Shown here: positions 1-4,797 of the stretch, piece after piece
Position numbering within the stretch: the first letter of the stretch is position 1
Layout of the letters: each line of letters begins with the position of its first letter
NCBI GenBank assembly: GCA_003158895.1
Contig: PMLO01000091.1
Span: forward strand, 1-5,099
Length of the DNA: 5,099 bases
Reading direction: 5' to 3'
DNA from: Propionibacteriaceae bacterium
Lineage (GTDB): Bacteria > Actinomycetota > Actinomycetes > Propionibacteriales > Propionibacteriaceae
Notes under the pieces: model-generated
The model's input: the letters and a program-made list of their open reading frames with translations, nothing else
Told to the model about the DNA's origin: nothing
Database searches by the model: none
Made by a program: the position numbers and the translations under genes

Positions 1-1
1 C

Positions 2-163
2 ATCTACGACATCAGCGTCGACACCCTCCGCCGCCACATCGCCAGCGGCAGACTCCCCGCCTCCCGGTTCGGCGCACGGCTCATCCGCGTAAGGATCGCC
101 GACCTCGAGCAGCTGTACCGACCGGTCGCCCCGATCCGGCCAACGCTTCGGAGGGCCTGGTGA
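2..163 (+). CDS. Excisionase-family helix-turn-helix protein, C-terminal part (5' end outside window)
   Basis: The frame is open from the left edge and ends at TGA 161-163, giving 53 residues. The segment ISVDTLRRHIASGRLPASR followed by a small wing (RLIRVRIADLEQL) is the pattern of MerR/excisionase-type 'helix-turn-helix domain 17' proteins: a recognition helix rich in Arg, a G-x-L-P-A turn, then a strand with R-x-I-R-V and a closing helix with a D-L-E-x-L motif. Such proteins are usually only 60-90 residues, so perhaps 10-30 residues are missing. In integrated elements they act as excisionases (recombination directionality factors) or small DNA-binding regulators. This copy lies on the same side of the attachment site as the integrase gene but about 1.8 kb from its 3' end and on the opposite strand, so it is not in the usual xis-int operon. 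Its role as the excisionase of this element is inference; an ordinary regulator is equally possible. Confidence 0.7.
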   Translation: MYDISVDTLRRHIASGRLPASRFGARLIRVRIADLEQLYRPVAPIRPTLRRAW

Positions 164-424
164 GGTACCAGCCGACAACCAGTTGGCGATTCAGCCATGC
201 GAACCACCATTCATGGCGGGCGTCGGCAGCCCCTCGACCTCGCATGGCCGGCGCACTCCTCGCATCACGCTTCTGCATCCCGCTCAGTCGTATTCGCATC
301 GAGGACTCAGCAGAGCCTGTTGTCCGGTTCGCGATCGGCGGACGGGCTCTCAGCGCGGCGGCGCGCGGTGAAGACCTGGATATGCCGACCCGGTCTATCG
401 GCGCCAAGCACGAACGCGCCGGAG
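164..424. other. Intergenic stretch without recognisable gene
   Basis: These 261 bases separate the HTH gene from the AbiE promoter. Several open frames cross it on both strands because of high GC content, but none has a ribosome binding site with a convincing start or a recognisable domain. A weak hairpin (GCCGA 384-388 with TCGGC 398-402) lies shortly before the AbiE promoter and lacks a T-run. It could hold a decayed gene fragment, but nothing here shows that. Confidence 0.5.
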
Positions 425-454
425 GTGACAACACTTTACTGATTTCGGTAAAGT
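425..454 (+). promoter_or_regulatory. Predicted promoter of the abiE operon
   Basis: A -35-like GTGACA at 425-430 (one mismatch to TTGACA) is followed by an 18-base spacer and a -10-like TAAAGT at 449-454 (fits TAnnnT). Transcription would start about 7 bases further on, at or near 462, which is exactly the GTG of the in-frame AbiEi start. No Shine-Dalgarno sequence precedes that GTG. The promoter therefore predicts a leaderless mRNA, common in actinobacteria. This is pattern matching only; the coincidence with the operator palindrome raises confidence. Confidence 0.6.
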
Positions 455-460
455 GTTGTC
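427..460. promoter_or_regulatory. 13-bp perfect inverted repeat, probable AbiEi operator
   Basis: GACAACACTTTAC (427-439) and its exact reverse complement GTAAAGTGTTGTC (448-460) flank an 8-base spacer. The repeat overlaps the predicted -35, covers the spacer and the -10, and stops one base before the predicted transcription start, so a protein bound here would block RNA polymerase. Known AbiEi antitoxins repress their own operon by binding inverted repeats in the promoter through a winged-helix domain; assigning this repeat to AbiEi is inference from that and from position. A factor-independent terminator is unlikely, since the repeat has no T-run and sits at the start of an operon. Confidence 0.75.
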
Positions 461-461
461 C

Positions 462-1022
462 GTGACATTGAGGGACGAGTTGTGGAACATCGCCGTGGAC
501 CAGTATGGCTACGTCACCGCTGCGGACGCGCGCCAGTTGGGCGCCCCGGTCGTCGAACTCGGCAAACTGGCCACCCGAGGGAAGTTGCAGCGTGTGGCCT
601 ATGGGCTCTACCGCTTCCCCGAGTGGCCCGCAGGCACCCGGGATCACCTGATGGAGGCCGTCTTGTGGACACGTGATCCTGAGGCCGCACTGAGCCACGA
701 CACCGCACTCGACGTCTACGAACTGTCCGACATTAACCCCGGCCGAATCCATGTCACTGTGCCTCGCAGGTCCGGGCCCTTGCGCCGTCGGCACACTCCA
801 GCGGCGTACGCCGTCCACTACGAAGCCTTGACACCAGCGCAACGTGGCTACTGGGAGCAGATCCCGACTGTGACCGTGCCGACGGCGATCGACCAGTGCA
901 TCGCCTCCGGCGTGCGACCGGACCTGATTCGGCAGGCTATTGACGCAGCCCGGGCGCAGGGCCTGATCGACCCCAAGACTGCCGCCCGCCAGCGGTCCGA
1001 ACTGGCCGGCGAACCACGATGA
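462..1022 (+). CDS. abiEi: AbiEi-family antitoxin / transcriptional repressor of a type IV toxin-antitoxin system
   Basis: This 186-residue protein is the antitoxin of an AbiE pair. Residues about 4-53 (from ELWNIAVDQYGYVTAADA through the R-G-K-L-Q-R-V-A-Y-G-L-Y-R-F-P stretch) form the N-terminal winged-helix domain typical of AbiEi, ending in the characteristic G-L-Y-R-F-P wing. The C-terminal domain includes ALSHDTALDVYELSD (about 76-90), the strand NPGRIHVTVPRR (92-103), and PTVTVPTAIDQCIASG (135-150), all familiar from actinobacterial homologues. In the known family the antitoxin neutralises the toxin without forming a stable complex and represses the operon. I chose GTG 462 because it coincides with the predicted transcription start (leaderless); GTG 453, TTG 456 and TTG 468 are in-frame alternatives, but the first two lie inside the operator and none has a ribosome binding site. 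The stop codon overlaps the toxin start (ATGA), so the two are translationally coupled. Length is at the short end for the family. Confidence 0.88.
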   Translation: MTLRDELWNIAVDQYGYVTAADARQLGAPVVELGKLATRGKLQRVAYGLYRFPEWPAGTRDHLMEAVLWTRDPEAALSHDTALDVYELSDINPGRIHVTVPRRSGPLRRRHTPAAYAVHYEALTPAQRGYWEQIPTVTVPTAIDQCIASGVRPDLIRQAIDAARAQGLIDPKTAARQRSELAGEPR

Positions 1023-1930
1023 CAGCCGATTTGCCTGACAGGCAGCGAACTCCTGTCTCGGCGCGGGCGCTCAACATGTGGCTGCGGGATGCCCAAACCA
1101 GGACCGGTGTCGGCGAGAAGCGGATTGGCTGGCTGCTCGCCTCAACCGTCGCCGTCGCCGCTCTGCAACGGGCTCTCGGGGATGACGAGGAGCCCCTGTT
1201 CCTGCTCAAAGGCGGTCTGTTCATGGAGTTTCACCTCGGTCTTGATGCTCGCGTCACGAAGGACGTCGACGCCCTGTTTCGAGGCGGGGTGGAGCGATTC
1301 GAGTCCGCCCTGGACGCCGCGATCTCCGAGCCGTGGGGGCCATTCACACTCCAGCGCACGGCCATCGAGGAGATCACGGGCGCCCGCCCGCTCGCGAAGC
1401 CTCGGCGGTTCGATCTCAAGCTGCTCATCAAGGGCACCGTATGGAGACGCATCAAGGTCGAGATCTCCTTCCCCGAGGGCCACATCGCCGACGGCCTCGA
1501 ATCGGTCCCCACACCGAGGGCCGGGTTCTTCGGCATCACGACCCCCGACCACCTCTCCGGTATCGCCATGGCCTACCAGGTCGCACAGAAACTCCACGCC
1601 TGCACTGACCCGGACGACCCTCCGGAGTTCCTCAACGACAGGGTGCGGGACGTCGTGGATCTGCTGCTGATTCGGGACCGCTTCTACGGCGGCCAGGCCG
1701 CGATCGACGTGAGGGCGGCGTGCGTCGACGTGTTCAACGCCCGTGCGACGGAGGCCTCGGAGGTCGGCCAGCCGGTTCGCCGTTGGCCCCCGGTGCTCGC
1801 TGTTCCGAACGAGGAGTGGGTCCGGGCTTATCCGGCCCTCGCCGAATCCGTCGACATTTCCCTCACGCTCGACCAGGCAGTCTCGGCACTGAACGACTGG
1901 ATCCTCTCGATGGAGCGGCTCGGTCCATAG
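1019..1930 (+). CDS. abiEii: AbiEii/AbiGii-family nucleotidyltransferase toxin
   Basis: This 303-residue protein is the toxin partner of AbiEi, from the DNA polymerase beta-like nucleotidyltransferase (DUF1814) superfamily. Four family motifs are visible: motif I, KGG at 64-66 with the paired acidic residues D82 and D84 in R-V-T-K-D-V-D-A; motif II, the strand KVEIS at 146-150 with E148 as the third acidic residue; motif III, YQVAQKLHA at 186-194 with K191; and motif IV, RVRDVVDLLLI at 208-218 with D211 and D214. None appears lost, so the enzyme is probably active. Characterised members bind GTP or transfer nucleotides, some to tRNA acceptor ends, causing reversible growth arrest; the substrate of this one cannot be read from sequence. 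The start ATG lies in the 4-base overlap ATGA (1019-1022) with the antitoxin gene, which fixes it well. The gene ends 63 bases before the convergent integrase stop. Confidence 0.9.
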   Translation: MTADLPDRQRTPVSARALNMWLRDAQTRTGVGEKRIGWLLASTVAVAALQRALGDDEEPLFLLKGGLFMEFHLGLDARVTKDVDALFRGGVERFESALDAAISEPWGPFTLQRTAIEEITGARPLAKPRRFDLKLLIKGTVWRRIKVEISFPEGHIADGLESVPTPRAGFFGITTPDHLSGIAMAYQVAQKLHACTDPDDPPEFLNDRVRDVVDLLLIRDRFYGGQAAIDVRAACVDVFNARATEASEVGQPVRRWPPVLAVPNEEWVRAYPALAESVDISLTLDQAVSALNDWILSMERLGP

Positions 1931-1993
1931 GCGGAGTCAGCAACCCGAACACGAACTACGACCCGGTCGAGACCGACGGAGTACGCGTTCATC

Positions 1994-3238
1994 TCAGTCC
2001 CGGCCATCGTCGGTGAGAGCTGGGGTGAGCGAGGGTGCTGCAAGCAGCGCCATGCGCTCCGCGATGATCCGGTCGCGGCCCTCGGCCACGTGCTGGTACA
2101 CAAGCGCGGCCTTGGCCGTCGAGTGACCCATGCGCGTCATGAGTTCCGCGAGCGTGGCGCCCGCTTGAGCGGCCATCGTGGCAGCGCTGTGCCTCAGGTC
2201 GTGGAACCGCAGGTCCGGGCGGCCGGCCACCCGGCGAGCGCGGTGGTAGGTCTTGCTGAGGGTGTTCACGTGCAGGTGCCCCGTACGAGCCGCGTTCGGG
2301 AACAGCAGTCCGTCCGGGCCGGGCATGGCATGTTCGGCGAGGTGGCGCCTCAGGGCCGGACCCAGGTTGGGTGGGAGCGCGATGGTCCGGACTCCCGCGC
2401 GGGACTTGGGGGTGCCGACCGTCGGCCGACCCTTGCGCCAGACCACTGCGCGTTCGACCCTGACGGTCATCGAGGCCAGGTCGAGATCGTTGCGACGCAG
2501 TTCGCTCACTTCGCCCCAGCGCAGCCCGCACCACGCCGCAAGCAGGATGAGCGCCCGGTACTTCTCGGGCATGTTCTCCACGATCGTGGCGATCTGTTCC
2601 GGGGAGGCCGGCCTGGGCTCGAAGCTCCGACGCACAATGGCGGGGTGTTCGACCTTGCACGGCGACTCCGAGATCAGCGCGCGTCGCCCCGTGCTCGCGC
2701 TGCGCATGATGCTCGACAGCAGGGCATAGGAGTGGCTGCGGCGGGTAGGGGCGGCTGGCAGAAGGGACACGTACCAGTCGTCGATGTCGTCCGCGGTGAT
2801 GTCGGCCAGCCTCTTCTCGCCGAGGATGGGGTAGATCTGCCTCTCCAGCAGGGCGTTGTACAGGTCCATGGTTCGCGGCTTCAGCGGTTGCCCGTCGCGG
2901 GTACGGCGGTTCTCGATCCACGCCTCCGCGTACTCACGCAAGGTCGGTGTGACGACATCCTGGGGGTCTGGCGGACGCCAGCGGTGCTCCTCCATCTCGG
3001 CCCGCCGCATCGACAACCAGGCATCCGCATCACGCTTCGTGTCAAAGGTCACCGGAGCCAGGTGCCGCATCTCATCGTCGCCGACATAGCTGGCCTGATA
3101 GCGTCCCGAGCGCTGACGAGCGACCTTCCCGAACGCACGCCGACGGCGAGTGGGCTTGGCTCCACCAGATGGGCGGGTCGCCGACCCAGTGCGCGACGGA
3201 GCTTGGGCCGAAACCCCGGCCGGTCGAATGTCCGTCAT
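1994..3238 (-). CDS. int: Tyrosine recombinase / phage-type site-specific integrase
   Basis: This 414-residue integrase catalyses strand exchange between an element attachment site and the host site. Residues about 35-90 resemble the AP2-like arm-binding domain (G-R-Y-Q-A-S-Y strand, T-F-D-T-K-R-D-A-D-A-W-L helix), about 98-195 the SAM-like core-binding domain (TLREYAEAWIENR; the DITADDIDDW helix), and 210-400 the catalytic domain. The full catalytic set is present: R240 in W-C-G-L-R-W-G-E, K278 in T-P-K-S-R, H346 and R349 in HDLRH, H372 in M-G-H-S, and nucleophile Y381 in V-Y-Q-H. The first 34 residues are low-complexity and basic (RRRR at 31-34). I chose ATG 3238 because GAGGG (3250-3246 on the minus strand) lies 7 bases upstream; an in-frame ATG at 3259 would add 7 residues but lies within the GCATCC repeats. 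The gene's 5' end faces the tRNA-derived attachment site about 165 bases away, the usual arrangement. No damage is seen. Confidence 0.95.
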   Translation of the reverse strand: MTDIRPAGVSAQAPSRTGSATRPSGGAKPTRRRRAFGKVARQRSGRYQASYVGDDEMRHLAPVTFDTKRDADAWLSMRRAEMEEHRWRPPDPQDVVTPTLREYAEAWIENRRTRDGQPLKPRTMDLYNALLERQIYPILGEKRLADITADDIDDWYVSLLPAAPTRRSHSYALLSSIMRSASTGRRALISESPCKVEHPAIVRRSFEPRPASPEQIATIVENMPEKYRALILLAAWCGLRWGEVSELRRNDLDLASMTVRVERAVVWRKGRPTVGTPKSRAGVRTIALPPNLGPALRRHLAEHAMPGPDGLLFPNAARTGHLHVNTLSKTYHRARRVAGRPDLRFHDLRHSAATMAAQAGATLAELMTRMGHSTAKAALVYQHVAEGRDRIIAERMALLAAPSLTPALTDDGRD

Positions 3239-3255
3239 CCTGTCACCCTCGATCT

Positions 3256-3285
3256 GCATCCCAACTGCATCCTAACGCATCCAAA
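3256..3285. repeat. Three phased GCATCCnAA direct repeats upstream of int
   Basis: GCATCCCAA (3256-3264), GCATCCTAA (3267-3275) and GCATCCAAA (3277-3285) repeat with spacings of 11 and 10 bases, about one helical turn, so all three present the same DNA face. The last copy runs into the perfect palindrome CCAAATTTGG (3281-3290). The array lies directly upstream of the integrase ribosome binding site and between int and the attachment core. Arm-type sites for the integrase, excisionase sites, or an operator controlling int are all possible. Confidence 0.6.
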
Positions 3286-3293
3286 TTTGGGCC

Positions 3294-3399
3294 CGTTTGT
3301 GCCTAGTTCTGCCACGAAGGGCGGACAGACAGAGTGACCGTTTCCCCTAGTCAAACGAGTAACGAGCGTTGTGAGAGAGTGACGCTAGAACCCCTAGGG
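3294..3399. repeat. Repeat-rich arm region next to the attachment core
   Basis: Several short repeats crowd into this strip. AGAGTGAC occurs at 3331-3338 and 3376-3383, and CCCCTAG at 3344-3350 and 3391-3397, forming two similar units about 46 bases apart. CGTTTG...CCTAG (3294-3306) recurs inverted as CGTTTG-A-CTAG on the minus strand (3357-3347). AACGAGT/AACGAGC is a tandem pair at 3354-3367. AACCC-CTA-GGGTT (3389-3401) is an inverted repeat abutting the tRNA fragment. Four CTAG tetramers fall within 95 bases. The position between int and the tRNA fragment suggests recombinase-binding arm sites; this is inference. Confidence 0.5.
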
Positions 3400-3404
3400 T
3401 TGCA

Positions 3405-3428
3405 GTTCAAATCCTGTCACCCCGACCA
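3405..3428 (+). other. Attachment site: displaced 3' end of a tRNA gene (probably tRNA-Pro)
   Basis: The bases fit tRNA positions 60-76 and the T-loop in exact register: TTCAAAT (3406-3412) is the T-loop, CCTGT (3413-3417) the 3' strand of the T-stem, CACCCCG (3418-3424) the 3' strand of the acceptor stem, A3425 the discriminator, and CCA (3426-3428) the encoded tail. A full gene would need CGGGGTG about 70 bases upstream and none is present, nor is there a D-arm or anticodon arm. The T-stem 5' strand should be GCAGG but here reads GCAG directly before the loop, so the tRNA identity probably starts at G3405. A G72 end implies a C1:G72 pair, which in bacteria points to tRNA-Pro. Insertion elements that use tRNA 3' ends rebuild the gene at one end and leave such a fragment at the other. 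A terminator follows, so host DNA lies to the right. Confidence 0.8.
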
Positions 3429-3432
3429 GCGG

Positions 3433-3479
3433 GAAAGCCGCTCTGACAAGGGATGATGTCCCGAGTCAGAGCGGCTTTC
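3433..3479 (+). terminator. Strong hairpin terminator of the original tRNA gene
   Basis: GAAAGCCGCTCTGAC (3433-3447) is perfectly complementary to GTCAGAGCGGCTTTC (3465-3479), a 15-bp stem. Inside it GGGA (3450-3453) pairs with TCCC (3459-3462) around a 5-base loop. The stem begins 5 bases after the tRNA CCA, the normal place for a tRNA terminator. The 3' arm ends in CTTTC and the following tail is only weakly T-rich, as is usual in high-GC actinobacteria. The stem is nearly symmetric, so it may also act on transcripts from the right. Confidence 0.85.
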
Positions 3480-3742
3480 AGCATTTCGTGCCCGACTGTG
3501 CCCTAACGAACGCACGCGTGTGCCCGCGAGTCCGCACTCGGTGGGTCCTCAACAGCGCGCGGCACTCCCCCAGCGATGTCTGGGGACCCGGCGATTGGCC
3601 GCTGCAGCCGCGAACACGCAGGGTCGGCGGCCGCGACCGCTGCTGGCTGACTGCGGCTAGATGCGGACGTGTGAGGTCTGTCGCCGCCGGGACACTCCGG
3701 GCTCGATCCCTGGGTCCTACGATTCGGCCGAGGAGGCAGTTG
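3480..3742. other. Intergenic leader region before the RCC1-like gene
   Basis: Together with the terminator this makes about 310 bases without a supported gene. Only small structures are seen: the 8-bp palindrome CACGCGTG (3513-3520) and a 5-bp hairpin CGAGT-CCGC-ACTCG (3527-3540). A -10-like TACGAT lies at 3718-3723, about 7 bases before the ribosome binding site of the next gene, but there is no good -35 at the right distance. The open frame continuing upstream from the RCC1-like gene to 3488 encodes Arg/Cys/Pro-rich sequence with no domain and is treated as non-coding. Confidence 0.5.
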
Positions 3743-4579
3743 ATGCATGAGCAGGTGGCCGCTCTCGCCGCCGGCCGACGCCATTCCGTCTGTCGCCGCT
3801 CGGATGGTTCGGTCCGGGCGGTAGGCAATGGCGCCGCTGGCGAGTGCAAGGTTCTCGGCTGGACCGACATCGTCGCGGTGGCGGCGGGCAACGTTCACGC
3901 TGCGACGAACACCGGCAAGTCGCACACCGTCGGACTTCGCTCGGATGGAACCGTCCTGGCAGTGGGCTGGGATGGTGACGGTCAGTGCCAACTGATGGCG
4001 TGGCGTCAGGTCACGACCATCGCCGCGGGCTGGCGACGCACCGTCGGACTCCGTGCGGATGGCACCGTGCTGGCCGTTGGTAGAACCACTGAACGAGCAT
4101 GCGAGGTTGGTACATGGCGAGAGGTGGTCGCGATCGCCGCCGGTGACTGGCATACGGTCGGCGTCAGGGCGGACGGCACGGCAATTGCCGCTGGCATCAA
4201 TCGCCGCGGCCAGTGCGACGTCGGCGACTGGCGAGGGTTGGCAACTGTCGCCGCGGGCTGTGTGCACACCGTCGGCCTCACGAAGAGCGGCTCCGTCGTG
4301 GCGGCCGGACGTCGGACTTCGCCGGAGTGCGATGTGGCCGGATGGCTCGATGTCGTCGCCGTGAGCGCGGGCAGTTACCACACCGTGGGGATCAGGGCGG
4401 ACGGTCGGGTCTATGCGGCGGGGGACAACGGCTACGGGCAGTGCGACGTGAGCCACTGGCAAGACATAGTGGCGATCGCGGCGGGTTCCACTCACACGCT
4501 CGGCCTGCGCGCCGACGGCACTGTCACGGCAACCGGGAACAACACGGATGGCCAATGCGAAATCGAAGGCTTCTTGTGA
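3743..4579 (+). CDS. RCC1-like seven-bladed beta-propeller protein
   Basis: The 278-residue protein consists almost entirely of seven RCC1-type repeats with the consensus A-A-G-x-x-H-T-V-G-L-R-A-D-G-T-V-x-A-x-G followed by G-Q-C-x-V-x-x-W-x-x-I-V-A-I. The A-A-G anchors end at residues 11, 49, 96, 134, 172, 210 and 248, a strict 38-residue period except for 9 extra residues in repeat 2 (about 53-61). A cysteine recurs in each repeat (35, 82, 120, 158, 196, 234, 272). Seven repeats match the closed RCC1 propeller. The start ATG 3743 has AGGAGG (3731-3736) 6 bases upstream, and its first residues H-E-Q-V-A-A-L-A-A-G align with the strand W-R-E-V-V-A-I-A-A-G, completing the ring with the last repeat. 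There is no signal peptide or membrane segment, so it is probably cytoplasmic. RCC1 folds act as protein- or nucleotide-exchange interaction platforms in eukaryotes; the bacterial role is unknown and no partner is visible here. Confidence 0.88.
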   Translation: MHEQVAALAAGRRHSVCRRSDGSVRAVGNGAAGECKVLGWTDIVAVAAGNVHAATNTGKSHTVGLRSDGTVLAVGWDGDGQCQLMAWRQVTTIAAGWRRTVGLRADGTVLAVGRTTERACEVGTWREVVAIAAGDWHTVGVRADGTAIAAGINRRGQCDVGDWRGLATVAAGCVHTVGLTKSGSVVAAGRRTSPECDVAGWLDVVAVSAGSYHTVGIRADGRVYAAGDNGYGQCDVSHWQDIVAIAAGSTHTLGLRADGTVTATGNNTDGQCEIEGFL

Positions 4580-4714
4580 GCCGACGTTCATCCGCTGCTC
4601 AGCGAGTTCCACGGCCGTCTGAGCCGGGCCACATCCTGTAGCCAGACAATGTCGCAAGCCCGTTCACCAACGAGCATCTCGTAAAGCCCAGTCAGCTAGA
4701 CGGTGCCTCCCGGT

Positions 4715-4737
4715 TCCCATGACCTTCGGTCGTGGGA
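4715..4737. terminator. Hairpin between convergent genes, probable bidirectional terminator
   Basis: CCCATGACC (4716-4724) pairs with GGTCGTGGG (4728-4736) around a TTC loop; T4715-A4737 extends the stem to 10 bp, with one position that is a G-U wobble in the plus-strand transcript and a C-A mismatch in the minus-strand one. It lies 136 bases after the RCC1-like stop and about 60 bases after the convergent membrane-protein stop. There is no T-run on either strand, which weakens the call, though actinobacterial terminators often lack one. Confidence 0.45.
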
Positions 4738-4797
4738 TGCGTATCGGCAGGCCCGAACCGCGCCAGGTGCGGCAGAGTGCGTTCAGCGGGTGCTCAG

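Noticed and set aside
160..465. 101-codon open frame on the plus strand before abiEi
   Set aside because: It would start at a GTG overlapping the HTH stop and end inside the AbiE operator; composition and sequence look non-coding.
81..842. 253-codon open frame on the minus strand
   Set aside because: It overlaps both the HTH tail and AbiEi in antisense, crosses the operator, and encodes no recognisable domain.
1964..1975. Hairpin CGGTC-GA-GACCG between the convergent abiEii and int genes
   Set aside because: Five base pairs with a two-base loop and no T-run are too weak to call a terminator.
2090..3337. 415-codon open frame on the plus strand
   Set aside because: It is antisense to the integrase, whose catalytic residues are all in place; long antisense frames are expected at this GC content, and its protein shows no domain.
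3340..3428. A complete tRNA gene
   Set aside because: No CGGGGTG 5' acceptor strand, D-arm or anticodon arm precedes the T-loop, and the T-stem is imperfect; only the 3' end is present.
3718..3723. TACGAT as -10 of an RCC1-gene promoter
   Set aside because: No -35 match at 16-19 bases upstream; kept only as a remark in the intergenic entry.
3488..3742. N-terminal extension of the RCC1-like protein to 363 residues
   Set aside because: The extra 85 residues are Arg/Cys/Pro-rich without domain, whereas ATG 3743 has AGGAGG at 6 bases and begins exactly at the strand needed to close the seven-bladed ring.
3503..4657. 384-codon open frame on the minus strand
   Set aside because: It mirrors the RCC1 repeats in antisense; its own repetitive look is only the shadow of the propeller repeats.
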